Source: SZUA-36 sp963749115
GTDB taxonomy: Bacteria > Pseudomonadota > Gammaproteobacteria > Xanthomonadales > SZUA-36
Assembly: GCA_963749115.1 (NCBI GenBank)
Contig: CAVVLP010000005.1
Span: forward strand, 62,001 to 126,000
DNA length: 64,000 nt
Direction of reading: 5' to 3'
Shown here in pieces: positions 54,556 through 63,678 of this stretch. The notes below the pieces were generated by a model. It saw only the letters and a list, made by a program, of their open reading frames with translations. It searched no databases and was not told the DNA's origin. Each line of letters begins with the position of its first letter. Positions within the stretch are counted from its first letter, which is position 1. Made by a program: the position numbers and the translations under genes.

Positions 54556-55433
54556 ACAGAATTCGGGTAGCGATACAAAAATCAGGCAGGCTTTCGGAAA
54601 AATCACTCGACCTGTTGCAGCGTTGCGGTCTGCGTTTCGCACGCAGCAAGGACAAATTGTATTGGTACGGAAAGGATTTCCCGATCGACCTGTTACTCGT
54701 GCGTGACGATGATATTCCACGTTTGCTGCTGGATGGTGTGTGCGAACTTGGTATTGTTGGTCAAAATATTGCCGAGGAGGCGATGTTGGAAAACATAGCC
54801 GACAATGGTCTGCAACAATTGCGTAAACTTCCGTTCGGTGGTTGCCGTCTTTCCCTGGCGGTGCCCGAGAACTCGGGTATTCAGTCAGTCTCGGATCTTG
54901 ATGGCCGGAGGATCGCCACCAGCTACCCGGCCCTGACCAGGTCAATTTTGTCCAAACGGGGTGTCAGCGCGAAAACGGTCAAGTTTACCGGTTCAGTTGA
55001 GATTGCACCGGGGCTCGGGACAGCCGATGCGATTTCGGATCTTGTTTCGACAGGCACGACCTTACGCGCCAATCACCTGGTTGAGTTTGAAGTGCTTTTT
55101 GAGAGTACTGCGGCACTTTACGGGCAGGCGGATCAGTTGTCTGAAGAAAAGCAGACCATGATTAATCGACTGCTGTCGAGACTGGATGGTGTGCTGCTGG
55201 CCGCTGAAAGCAAGTACGTTATGCTGCACGCCCCGCGTGCTGCTGTTGATGAGATTACCCGCCTGCTGCCTGGGGCCGAAAACCCCAGCCTGATGAATCT
55301 TGAAGGTGATCCTGAGCGTGTCGCATTGCACGCCGTATGCCGTGAAACTGTATTTTGGGAACACCTGGAAGCTCTGAAGGGCGCCGGTGCATCGGCAATC
55401 CTGGTGTTGCCAGTCGAGAAAATGTTGGGGTAG
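54552..55433 (+). CDS. hisG: ATP phosphoribosyltransferase HisG (long form)
   Basis: First enzyme of histidine synthesis, joining ATP and PRPP; feedback-inhibited by histidine. The 293-residue protein is the long, hexameric form: two catalytic lobes (RVAIQKSGRLSEKSLDLLQR..., then IATSYPALTRSILSKRG) and the PRPP loop with EIAPGLGTADAISDLVSTGTT, followed by a C-terminal ACT-like regulatory domain (about 215-293). Because the long form needs no HisZ, none is expected. Start overlaps the regulator stop; hisD begins right after the stop. Confidence 0.95.
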   Translation: MNRIRVAIQKSGRLSEKSLDLLQRCGLRFARSKDKLYWYGKDFPIDLLLVRDDDIPRLLLDGVCELGIVGQNIAEEAMLENIADNGLQQLRKLPFGGCRLSLAVPENSGIQSVSDLDGRRIATSYPALTRSILSKRGVSAKTVKFTGSVEIAPGLGTADAISDLVSTGTTLRANHLVEFEVLFESTAALYGQADQLSEEKQTMINRLLSRLDGVLLAAESKYVMLHAPRAAVDEITRLLPGAENPSLMNLEGDPERVALHAVCRETVFWEHLEALKGAGASAILVLPVEKMLG

Positions 55434-56753
55434 ATGATGGAGATACGTATCCCGGGACTGATCAACTGGTCCAATATCTCCGAGACGCAGCGTGAGACAA
55501 GCCTGAGTCGTCCGCCGATCCCGGTCGGTGATTTCCAGCAAGTTGTCGGCAGCATAATCTCCCGCGTCAGGAAAGACGGTGACGCAGCCTTACGTGAACT
55601 TGGTGAGAAATACGACGGTGTGAATCTGGAACAGCTGGAAGTCACCCCCGATGAGTGGGCCGAGGCTGAATCTCTGGTAGATCCGCTGGTTCTGCAGGCC
55701 ATGGATGAGGCTATATCGAGAATCAGGGCTTTCCATCTCGCCGGAACACCTGCTCCGGTTAGCATGGAGACGGCCCCCGGTTTACGCTGTGAAGCCCGTT
55801 ACCTGCCCATCTCACCTGTTGGTTTATATGTGCCCGGTGGGTCTGCACCCCTGATTTCCACGGTCATCATGTTGGGAATACCGGCACAGATCGCCGGCTG
55901 TGAGCAGGTTGTCTTGTGTACGCCGCCGGACAAACAGGGGCAAGTGTTCCCGGCTATCCTTGCCGCGGCAGCACGTTGTGGAATCAAGCGCGTGTTTAAA
56001 ATAGGGGGTGCGCAGGCGATTGCAGCGATGGGGCTTGGCACCGGGAGTATACCGGCCTGTGCCAAGCTGTTCGGGCCGGGAAATGCCTGGGTAACCGAAG
56101 CCAAGCAACAAATTTCAGCCTTGCCCGGCGGTGCTGCGCGTGACATGCCGGCAGGTCCCTCCGAGGTACTCGTCATTGCAGACCAGGACGCCGATGCAAC
56201 CGCGGTTTGCTGGGATCTGTTATCCCAGGCCGAGCACGGTCCGGATTCCCAGGCGATTGTTATCAGTGATAGCACACAATTACTGGATGAAGTGGGCCGG
56301 TTGCTGCCGGTCATGGCGTCGGAGTTGCCGCGGGCAGCTATCCTCCGTGAGTCATTGCGGTACCTGAGGCGGATTAGAGTTAATTCAATTGATGAAGCCT
56401 TAGATATCAGCAACCGTTACGCACCCGAACACCTGATACTGAATTGCCAGAAAGCGGACCAGATGGCTGACAAAGTGACTGCGGCCGGATCGGTATTCAT
56501 CGGTCCCTGGACACCTGAATCCCTGGGTGATTACTGTTCCGGCACCAACCATGTCCTGCCAACTTATGGTTATGCACGTGCCTATGCCGGGCTGTCTGTC
56601 ACTGATTTCCTGCGTCGGATGACGCTGCAGCGTGCAAGCAATTTCGGGCTGCGCAGTGTAGGGCCGTGTGCCGCCACATTGGCGCAGGCCGAGGGTCTGG
56701 ATGCACACCGCATGGCCGTGGTATACCGACTCAATGGCAGTGGTGGAGAGTGA
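55434..56753 (+). CDS. hisD: Histidinol dehydrogenase HisD
   Basis: NAD- and zinc-dependent enzyme that oxidises histidinol twice to histidine, the last step. About 439 residues, normal length. Family blocks: GLYVPGGSAPLISTVIMLGI, FKIGGAQAIAAMGLGTGSIP, LFGPGNAWVTEAKQ, DMPAGPSEVLVIAD and SQAEHGPDSQ, with the catalytic Glu/His pair in NRYAPEHL and the zinc His in SGTNHVLPT. Fully intact. It abuts hisG and overlaps hisC (GTGA). Confidence 0.95.
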   Translation: MMEIRIPGLINWSNISETQRETSLSRPPIPVGDFQQVVGSIISRVRKDGDAALRELGEKYDGVNLEQLEVTPDEWAEAESLVDPLVLQAMDEAISRIRAFHLAGTPAPVSMETAPGLRCEARYLPISPVGLYVPGGSAPLISTVIMLGIPAQIAGCEQVVLCTPPDKQGQVFPAILAAAARCGIKRVFKIGGAQAIAAMGLGTGSIPACAKLFGPGNAWVTEAKQQISALPGGAARDMPAGPSEVLVIADQDADATAVCWDLLSQAEHGPDSQAIVISDSTQLLDEVGRLLPVMASELPRAAILRESLRYLRRIRVNSIDEALDISNRYAPEHLILNCQKADQMADKVTAAGSVFIGPWTPESLGDYCSGTNHVLPTYGYARAYAGLSVTDFLRRMTLQRASNFGLRSVGPCAATLAQAEGLDAHRMAVVYRLNGSGGE

Positions 56754-57844
56754 CATTGGATATCAATAGCATTGCACGGCCGGAAATCGTTGCGATGAAG
56801 CCTTATGAATCCGCACGTAGCAGCGCGGCTGCTGACGGGATCCTGTTAAATGCCAATGAAGCGCCATTCACGCACGTCAGTGATTCCGAATGGCAACGTT
56901 TGTCACTGAACCGGTACCCGCCGCCGCAACCTGCCCAATTGAGGACACGCCTGGCAGAAATGTATGAAGTAATCGAAGACAAACTGCTGATAACCCGCGG
57001 TAGTGATGAAGGTATCGATCTGCTGACAAGGGTGTTTTGCCGTCCGGGTCAGGATGCGATTGTTGAATGCAGCCCCTGTTTCGGCATGTATCGCATCGCG
57101 GCTACCATCCAGGGTGCGCGGGTGATCGATGTGCCCAGGCAAGCCGCATGTGGATTTCAAATTGACTTTGAAAAGCTGCAACAGGTGATTGGTCAGCGAG
57201 CAAATGTACGTCTGGTTTTTCTGACTTCACCCAATAACCCCACCGGCGACCTGGTTAGCCGGACTCAACTGGAAGCTGTGCTCAAGGCCTGCGAGGGCAA
57301 GGCGCTGGTGGTTCTGGACGAAGCATATATCGAATTTTGCAATGCCGAATCAGCCAGTAAGTTGATAGATCAATGGCCACACCTGGTTGTGCTGCGCACC
57401 TTGTCCAAGGCCTGGGCAGCAGCCGGCGTACGTTGTGGTATCGTGATCGCAGATCCCGCCGTTATAGGTTTGCTGCAACGTGTGATCGCTCCTTACCCGC
57501 TCGCTGCCACGGCCATTGATGCCGCTCTCCAAGCCATATCCGGAGACGCGATAAGCCGTCAGCAGAAATTTGTTGAAGCGGTCAGAGATGGCAAAGCCGA
57601 CCTGCTCGGGTTTCTTAAGAGCTGTGACTGGGTTAACGGGGTGATAGCAGGTGAAGCCAATTTCATCCTGCTGCGTGTGCCGGATGCGAATAAACTGGTG
57701 GACTGGTGTGCCGGGCGTGGCATTCGAATTCGCAATTTCAACACGCAAGCCCAGCTCGCCGGCTGTGTCCGTCTGACTATTGGCAGCGCGGATGAGATGA
57801 CTGCATTAAAATCAGCCATGCAAGCCTATGGAGAGCAGGCATGA
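56750..57844 (+). CDS. hisC: Histidinol-phosphate aminotransferase HisC
   Basis: PLP-dependent class II aminotransferase (about 364 residues) that makes histidinol phosphate. It shows LLNANEAPFTH, the PLP phosphate-binding LTSPNNPTGDLVS, DEAYIEF, and the catalytic lysine in LRTLSKAWAAAGVRCG. I choose GTG 56750 (MTLDINSIARPE), which overlaps the hisD stop in the usual GTGA manner; the open frame extends further upstream inside hisD but without family similarity. TTG 56756 is an alternative. Confidence 0.93.
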   Translation: MTLDINSIARPEIVAMKPYESARSSAAADGILLNANEAPFTHVSDSEWQRLSLNRYPPPQPAQLRTRLAEMYEVIEDKLLITRGSDEGIDLLTRVFCRPGQDAIVECSPCFGMYRIAATIQGARVIDVPRQAACGFQIDFEKLQQVIGQRANVRLVFLTSPNNPTGDLVSRTQLEAVLKACEGKALVVLDEAYIEFCNAESASKLIDQWPHLVVLRTLSKAWAAAGVRCGIVIADPAVIGLLQRVIAPYPLAATAIDAALQAISGDAISRQQKFVEAVRDGKADLLGFLKSCDWVNGVIAGEANFILLRVPDANKLVDWCAGRGIRIRNFNTQAQLAGCVRLTIGSADEMTALKSAMQAYGEQA

Positions 57845-58987
57845 ACAATCGCAAACGTCGGATTTTGTTTCTTGATCGCGACGGCACCCTGATTATCGAG
57901 CCGGAAGATTTCCAGATCGACAGCCTGGAGAAACTGGAATTGGTCGATGCGGTGATCCCGGCCTTGCTGAAGCTGAAAGCAGCCGGTTACGAATTTGTGA
58001 TCGTAAGCAACCAGGACGGATTGGGAACGGACTCAAATCCGCTGGAAAATTTTCAGCCTGCACACGATAAAATGTTGTCGCTGTTTGCCTCACAGGGTAT
58101 CAACTTCGTGGCAGAACATATCGACCCCCATTTTGAAAGCGATAATTCTCCAAACCGTAAACCGGGCATCGGTATGCTGCTGGATTACCTGAAGTCCGGT
58201 GAACTCGATCTTGAAGATAGCTGGGTGATCGGTGATCGCAAGACCGACCTGCAACTGGCGGAGAACATGGGCATCGGTGGCATTCTTTGCGGACCCGACG
58301 GACAGCATTGGCACGACATTGCACACCAGCTTTGTAGCCGGCCCAGGCGGGGTCAGGTACAACGCAATACCAACGAGACCCGGATCAGGGTGGAAGTGGA
58401 TCTGGATGCCACCGGCGGTAATGAAATCAGCACCGGCATTGGTTTCTTTGATCATATGCTGGATCAGATCGCGGCCCATGGCGGCTTTCGCTTATTGCTG
58501 AACTGTAAAGGTGATCTCGAAATCGACGAACACCATACCGTTGAAGATTGCGCACTGGCACTCGGGCAGGCACTTGACCAGGCACTGGGTGACCGCCGGC
58601 ACCACACCGTGGAGGATTGCGCGCTGGCACTTGGGCAGGCACTTGACCAGGCATTGGGCGACCGTCGTGGGATTGGTCGTTACGGTTTTGTTTTACCGAT
58701 GGATGAGTCATTGGCCGAGGTCGCCATAGATCTGTCCGGTCGCCCGATTATCGAATTTATGGCTGATTTTCCCGCGTGACAGTGTCGGTGAAATGTCCAC
58801 TGAAATGGTACGTCATTTTTTTGCATCCTTAAGTCAGTCATTGCGCTGTGCCCTGCACCTGAAAGTCAGTGGCGAGAATACCCATCACATGGTTGAAGGT
58901 CTTTTCAAAGGCGCGGGCAGGGCTCTGCGACCGGCGTTGGCCCGGCAGGGAACGGATTTACCCAGCACCAAGGGCGTGCTGACGTGA
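57841..58987 (+). CDS. hisB: Bifunctional HisB (phosphatase + IGP dehydratase), with internal duplication and frameshift
   Basis: N-terminal HAD histidinol-phosphate phosphatase (about 1-165; LFLDRDGTLIIEPEDF, VIVSNQDGLGTD) fused to imidazoleglycerol-phosphate dehydratase (about 170-382; GIGFFDHMLDQIAAHGGF, HHTVEDCALALG, then HHMVEGLFKGAGRALRPAL). Two defects: a 69-bp in-frame tandem copy at 58531-58599 and 58600-58668, which doubles the HHTVED metal-binding helix, and an extra base in the C3 run 58771-58773, after which the frame continues RDSVGEMSTEMVRHFFASL to TGA 58985-58987. The two 69-bp copies encode identical residues but differ at nine silent sites. HisB should be essential to the pathway, so an assembly cause is likely. 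ATG overlaps the hisC stop. Confidence 0.88.
58531..58668 (+). repeat. 69-bp tandem duplication inside hisB
   Basis: Copy 1 is 58531-58599, copy 2 is 58600-58668. Both translate to the same 23 residues starting HHTVEDCALALG. Nine of 23 codons differ, all synonymously (for example CAT/CAC, GTT/GTG, CTG/TTG, CGG/CGT). Confidence 0.95.
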
Positions 58988-59577
58988 CACTGGCGATCAT
59001 CGACAGTGGCGGGGCCAACATCGGTTCCGTCATGCATGCACTCAAGAGGCTCGGCGCTGAACCGGTATTTACCGCGGATGCGGCCACCATTCGCACCGCG
59101 GATCGTGTTTTATTGCCAGGTGTCGGCGCAGCCGGTGCGGCCATGTCACGTTTGAACGAACTGGGTCTGGTGCAGTGCATCCGGGAATTACAGCAACCGG
59201 TACTGGGTATCTGTCTGGGTATGCAATTATTATTTGAAAAATCGACAGAAGACGACACGCAGTGTTTGGGCATTATTCCCGGAGCCTTGAAGAAGCTGGA
59301 ACCCTCGGAAGGTATCCGGGTGCCACATATGGGTTGGAATTCAACCATGGCTACAGGCACTGATCCGTTACTTGCGGGTCTGCCTGAAAAACCGTGGTTT
59401 TATTTCGTACACAGCTATTGCGCACCCGTGGGCGCAAGCACCCTGGCCACCTGTTTACACGGTGAGTCATTTGCTGCGATCGTGCGCCAGGGAAATTTCT
59501 TCGGTGCCCAGTTTCACCCTGAACGTTCCGCGCGTAGTGGCGCGCGACTACTGGCAAATTTCCTGGAGTTGCAATGA
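58984..59577 (+). CDS. hisH: Imidazole glycerol phosphate synthase glutaminase HisH
   Basis: Class I glutamine amidotransferase (197 residues) that supplies ammonia to HisF. Nucleophile Cys is in VLGICLGMQLLFE (near 80), the His/Glu pair in AQFHPERS near the C-terminus. IDSGGANIGSVMHAL replaces the more common YGxGN opening, a variant known in gammaproteobacteria. GTG 58984 overlaps the hisB stop; stop overlaps hisA ATG. Intact. Confidence 0.94.
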   Translation: MTLAIIDSGGANIGSVMHALKRLGAEPVFTADAATIRTADRVLLPGVGAAGAAMSRLNELGLVQCIRELQQPVLGICLGMQLLFEKSTEDDTQCLGIIPGALKKLEPSEGIRVPHMGWNSTMATGTDPLLAGLPEKPWFYFVHSYCAPVGASTLATCLHGESFAAIVRQGNFFGAQFHPERSARSGARLLANFLELQ

Positions 59578-60307
59578 TACTCATCCCGGCCATTGATCTG
59601 CTGGATGGGCGCTGTGTACGTCTGCTGCACGGCGATTTCAACCAGGTTACTCTCTACCCTCCGACCGCTGTGGAACTGGCACTCGATTATGCGGATGCGG
59701 GTGCCCAATGGTTGCACGTGGTGGATCTGGCTGCCTCGAGGGATGGTGCTGCAGCGGATACTTCGGCTTTGTTCAAACTGCTCGGCCAGGCAAGGCAATC
59801 GGTACAGACCGGTGGCGGTGTGCGTACCGGGAAAGATATCTCGCACAGACTGGATGCCGGTGCGCAAGGGTCGTTGTCGGCAGCCTGAGTGTGACCGATA
59901 GCAACGGGTTTATTGGCTGGCTGGACTCATTTGGTGTCGACAGCCTGGTCGCCGCACTGGATATTCGATTGGATGAAAAAGGTATTCCCTGGCCGCGTAT
60001 TCACGGCTGGACCGGTCGGGGTGACCGCGATATGTGGCAGTTGCTGGATGAACTGGTGGCAGGTGGCCTGATACACCTGTTATGCACCGATATCAGCAGG
60101 GATGGCGCACTCAGCGGCCCCAACCTTGATTTGTACTCCGATATCACCGGCAGGTATCCGGGTCTGCAACTGCAGGCATCCGGCGGTGTCAGCAGTCTCA
60201 GCGATCTGCAGCAACTCAAACCTACGGGTTCGGCAGGTGTGATTACCGGCAAGGCGCTGTTGGAAAAAAGGTTCAGTGTCACCGAGGCCCTGGAAGTATT
60301 AAAATGA
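59574..60307 (+). CDS. hisA: ProFAR isomerase HisA (frameshifted)
   Basis: TIM-barrel isomerase (about 244 residues) converting ProFAR to PRFAR. It opens MILIPAIDLLDGRCVRLLHG (Asp8 catalytic) and keeps HVVDLAASRDG, QTGGGVRTG, LDIRLDEKGIPWPRIHGW, CTDISRDGALSGPN (second catalytic Asp) and QASGGVSSLSDLQQL. One G is missing near 59862, where DAGA should run on into ARVVVGSLSVTD; without it the first part ends early at 59888. Neighbouring his genes overlap it at both ends. Confidence 0.9.
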
Positions 60308-61089
60308 CCGGATCTGTTTCAAATCTCGCGCGCCGTATCATCCCCTGTCTCGATGTTCGTGACGGGCAGGTGGTTAAAGGTGTGCAGTTTCGCGATCACC
60401 GCATCATGGGTGACATTATCGAACTGGCGACCCGCTACAGCGCCGAGGGTGCGGATGAACTGGTGTTCTACGATATCACCGCGAGTCCTGAAGGCCGTTC
60501 CGTCGACAGTGAATGGGTCTCGCGTGTTGCAGAGGTCATCGACATCCCGTTTTGTGTTGCCGGTGGTATACGCTCGGTCAGCGATGCAAGGAAGGTACTG
60601 CAACGCGGTGCCGACAAGATTTCCATCAACACCCCGGCTGTGCAGAGACCGGATCTGATCAATGAACTGGTGGAAGAGTTTGGTAGCCAATGTGTTGTCG
60701 TCGGTATTGATTCGGTATTTTCCGATGGTGTATGGGTCACCCGGCAGATGACCGGTATTCCGGACCAGATGCAGCAGACAGGTCGTACGACACTGGATTG
60801 GATTGTTGAGCTTACGCAACGCGGAGCCGGTGAAATTGTCCTCAATTGCATGGGCAGTGACGGCACACGCGAAGGTTTTGATATTGCGCAATTGAAAGCG
60901 GCCAGAAAGCTGACAAGCCTGCCGCTGATTGCTTCAGGTGGTGCCGGAAGTGCCAGACATTTTATCGACGTATTTGAGCAGGCTGATGTGGACGGAGCAC
61001 TGGCGGCAACAGTTTTTCACAACAACAAGGTACCGATACCCGCTTTGAAACAAATGTTATCTGCGGCCGGTATTGGAGTGAGATTATGA
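60304..61089 (+). CDS. hisF: Imidazole glycerol phosphate synthase cyclase HisF
   Basis: TIM-barrel cyclase of 261 residues that with HisH forms imidazole glycerol phosphate and AICAR. It has RIIPCLDVRDGQVVKGVQF (catalytic Asp11), YDITASPEGRS, VAGGIRSVSDARKVL, GADKISINTPA, the second catalytic Asp in NCMGSDGTREGFD and IASGGAGSARHF. Intact. ATG overlaps hisA end; stop overlaps hisI. Confidence 0.95.
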   Translation: MTGSVSNLARRIIPCLDVRDGQVVKGVQFRDHRIMGDIIELATRYSAEGADELVFYDITASPEGRSVDSEWVSRVAEVIDIPFCVAGGIRSVSDARKVLQRGADKISINTPAVQRPDLINELVEEFGSQCVVVGIDSVFSDGVWVTRQMTGIPDQMQQTGRTTLDWIVELTQRGAGEIVLNCMGSDGTREGFDIAQLKAARKLTSLPLIASGGAGSARHFIDVFEQADVDGALAATVFHNNKVPIPALKQMLSAAGIGVRL

Positions 61090-61697
61090 ATATTGATGAT
61101 TTGGCATGGGGAAAAATGAATGGGCTGATACCCGCCATCGTACAGGATGCCTTTGATGGCCGGATGCTGATGCAGGGCTATATGAACAGGGATGCCCTGA
61201 CAATCACACTCGAGTCGGGCCAGGTAACTTTCTGGAGTCGAAGCCGCGAGCAACTCTGGACCAAGGGCGAGACCTCCGGTCACATCCTGGACCTGGTTGA
61301 TATTCACCCGGATTGCGATGCAGATTGCCTGTTGATCCGCGCCCGCCAGGAAGGCCCCACCTGTCACCTGGGTCTGGATACCTGTTTTGATACAGAAGCC
61401 AGGGTGATCCCGGAACTTGCTTTTTTGTCTGAGCTGGAACAGGTGATTGCAAAACGGGATGAAGAACGCCCCAAGGGCAGTTATACAACTTCCTTACTGG
61501 AAGCGGGTGTTAAACGCATTGCCCAGAAAGTGGGTGAAGAAGGTGTGGAAACGGCTCTTGCCGCGGCAGCGGGTGGTGATGAGGAAGTGCTCAACGAGGC
61601 AGCGGACCTGATCTACCACCTGCTGGTGCTTTTACGTAGCCGCCAGCTCGAGTTGGGGTCGCTGGTTGAGGTGCTAAAGATCAGACACGGAGACTGA
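61086..61697 (+). CDS. hisI: Bifunctional HisIE (PRA-CH/PRA-PH)
   Basis: Fused enzyme of 203 residues for steps two and three. PRA-AMP cyclohydrolase (about 1-115): GRMLMQGYMNRDALTITLES, FWSRSREQLWTKGETSGH, and zinc ligands in DCDADCLLIRARQEGPTCH. PRA-ATP pyrophosphohydrolase (about 118-203): GSYTTSLLEAGVKRIAQKVG, EEGVETALAA, NEAADLIYHLLVLL. Last gene of the operon; no strong terminator follows, but convergent acr3 ends 28 bases away. Confidence 0.94.
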   Translation: MNIDDLAWGKMNGLIPAIVQDAFDGRMLMQGYMNRDALTITLESGQVTFWSRSREQLWTKGETSGHILDLVDIHPDCDADCLLIRARQEGPTCHLGLDTCFDTEARVIPELAFLSELEQVIAKRDEERPKGSYTTSLLEAGVKRIAQKVGEEGVETALAAAAGGDEEVLNEAADLIYHLLVLLRSRQLELGSLVEVLKIRHGD

Positions 61698-61725
61698 TGA
61701 CCGGGTAAGGCCGGCAGCAAACCGC

Positions 61726-62820
61726 TCAGCGGTTCATTGATGCCTGCTGTTCCGACTCGTACCAGGGCCTGGTACGGTTGACTATCCATACGACGGACAG
61801 CATGACCGGAACCTCGACCAGCACGCCTACAACGGTTGCCAGGGCGGCACCGGATTGCAGACCGAACAGGCTGATGGCGGCAGCCACCGCGAGCTCGAAA
61901 AAATTACTGGCACCGATGAGCGCGGATGGTGCAGCAACGCAGTGTTCAACACCCAGTTTCCTGTTAAGCCAGTAGGCCAGGCCGGAGTTGAAATAAACCT
62001 GGATCAGTATGGGTATTGCCAGTAACAGGATGATGACCGGATTGGCAGTGATCTGTTTGCCCTGGAAACCGAAAAGCAGAACCAGGGTAATCAGCAAAGC
62101 GGACAGGGATACCGGGTGCATCGAGTCGAGCACGCGTTTCAGTCTTTGCTCCCCCGTCTCATCCCGCATTAACCATTTGCGCCACAAGCTGGCAACAATC
62201 ACCGGCAATACGATATACAGCACGACCGAGAGCACCAGCGTATCCCAGGGCACATGTATCGATGAAATACCCAGCAAAAGAGCCACGATGGGTGCAAAGG
62301 CGAAGACCATGATCAGGTCGTTCAGGGCCACCTGGGATAGCGTGAACCCGGGGTGTCCATCGCTGAGGTTACTCCAGACAAATACCATGGCCGTACATGG
62401 AGCCGCGGCCAGCAGGATCAGGCCGGCGATGTAACTGTCCAGTTGATCCGCGGGCAACCAATCAGAAAAAAGGTTGCGAATAAATATCCATGCAAGCAGG
62501 GCCATCGAGAATGGTTTCACTCCCCAGTTGATGAACAAGGTAACGCCAACCCCCTTCCAGTGTTGTCTGACTTCGGCAAGTGAATGGAAGTCGATTTTGA
62601 GCAGCATGGGTAAGATCATCAACCAGATCAAAACTGCCACCGGCAGGTTGACATTGGCAGTTTCCATGGCCCCCAGGGATTCAAACACAGACGGCAGAAA
62701 TTGCCCCAGCAGGATCCCGGCGACGATACAAAGCGCGACCCAAAGACTCAGGTATCGCTCAAAAAATGGCATTTTCGCTCCACTTGCACGACGTCCGGTG
62801 GTCTCGCACTGGGTACTCAT
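61726..62820 (-). CDS. acr3: ACR3-type arsenite efflux transporter
   Basis: Ten-helix inner-membrane arsenite exporter of 364 residues driven by proton motive force. It carries the conserved transport cysteine segment AAAPCTAMVFVWSNLSDG, ALNDLIMVFAFAP in the fifth region, and SALIGASNFFELAVAAAISL near the C-terminus. AAGGAG before ATG 62820 supports the chosen start even though MPFFERYL is a common family beginning. Operon with arsC, 11 bases downstream of its stop. Confidence 0.92.
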   Translation of the reverse strand: MSTQCETTGRRASGAKMPFFERYLSLWVALCIVAGILLGQFLPSVFESLGAMETANVNLPVAVLIWLMILPMLLKIDFHSLAEVRQHWKGVGVTLFINWGVKPFSMALLAWIFIRNLFSDWLPADQLDSYIAGLILLAAAPCTAMVFVWSNLSDGHPGFTLSQVALNDLIMVFAFAPIVALLLGISSIHVPWDTLVLSVVLYIVLPVIVASLWRKWLMRDETGEQRLKRVLDSMHPVSLSALLITLVLLFGFQGKQITANPVIILLLAIPILIQVYFNSGLAYWLNRKLGVEHCVAAPSALIGASNFFELAVAAAISLFGLQSGAALATVVGVLVEVPVMLSVVWIVNRTRPWYESEQQASMNR

Positions 62821-62831
62821 TAAGCGACTCC

Positions 62832-63245
62832 TTAAATCAGACGGTTGAGCAGGTCACGAACCCTTTTCTCAATGTCATCCCGGGTTGCCCTGAATTCGTT
62901 CATAATTTCTATTTCAGTGCCGGTGGCCTTCGCCGGATCGGTCAAGGGCCAATGCACTTTTTTAACACTTGGAGGTAACACCGGGCACTGTTCATCAGCA
63001 TGACCGCATACGGTGACCACCACGTCGGCCAGACCCAGCATCTCTTCAGTGACGATGGTTGATTCCTGGCTGGAAATATCGATTCCAGCCTCTTGCATGA
63101 TTTTTATGGCGCGCGGGTTTTTGCCATGCGCTTCGATACCGGCTGACTGAACATCAATCCGGTCTCCGCCAAGCTGGCGTGTCCAGCCTTCAGCAATCTG
63201 TGAGCGACAGGAATTTCCGGTGCATAAATAGAGAATGTTAAGCAT
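62832..63245 (-). CDS. arsC: Arsenate reductase ArsC, thioredoxin-coupled type
   Basis: Low-molecular-weight phosphatase-fold arsenate reductase of 137 residues. The catalytic P-loop CTGNSCRSQIAEGW begins at about residue 8, and the redox pair follows in VVVTVCGHADEQCPVLPP (Cys about 80 and 87), so it should use thioredoxin. It reduces arsenate to arsenite for export by the adjacent ACR3. No ArsR gene is seen in the window. Confidence 0.94.
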   Translation of the reverse strand: MLNILYLCTGNSCRSQIAEGWTRQLGGDRIDVQSAGIEAHGKNPRAIKIMQEAGIDISSQESTIVTEEMLGLADVVVTVCGHADEQCPVLPPSVKKVHWPLTDPAKATGTEIEIMNEFRATRDDIEKRVRDLLNRLI

Positions 63246-63346
63246 GGTCTCAATGTAGTTGAAAGCACACGCTGATACAATGCGATAAGCAAAGATTCAG
63301 TAACAGGTTATGGTTGTGTTCAGACGGGTGACCCTTTGCCAGCCGT

Positions 63347-63541
63347 TCAGCTCAATGGATATTTAAGTTCCGAGGCATGGGTTTCCACGCTCACGATCAG
63401 GTTCGAGGTGATATCTGCAATTACATTGGCATCCGGTGCGGGCGCACTGATCAGGAAAAAACTGACCGTCAGAAGCAGGGTAGATTTTATGTAATTGTTG
63501 CCTTCGAGACTTAGGGCTTGGATGGCTTGATCAATGTTCAT
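63347..63541 (-). CDS. Short hypothetical protein
   Basis: An open frame of 64 codons with a hydrophobic stretch (STLLLTVSFFLISAPAP) after a short polar start. It is not a recognised family, has no clear ribosome site and lies in a 430-base gap between arsC and the partial gene at the window end. It could be a small exported protein or chance. Confidence 0.25.
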   Translation of the reverse strand: MNIDQAIQALSLEGNNYIKSTLLLTVSFFLISAPAPDANVIADITSNLIVSVETHASELKYPLS

Positions 63542-63678
63542 CGCAATCTGAATTCCTGCGTTACCTCAAACGGGCAACCATCTTGCGTGAATTCATGACA
63601 AAAATGAATAGCCGTTGGCGTTTGTTCACAAGTTGAAACAGTTCGGGTGCGATGCTCGTGAATAAGGATGGCAATCTT

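Noticed and set aside
56666..56749. Upstream extension of hisC
   Set aside because: It lies inside hisD, has no HisC similarity, and the GTG at 56750 gives the normal start with the usual overlap.
58427..58711. Minus-strand frame with PGQVPA-type repeats
   Set aside because: Antisense echo of the hisB tandem duplication.
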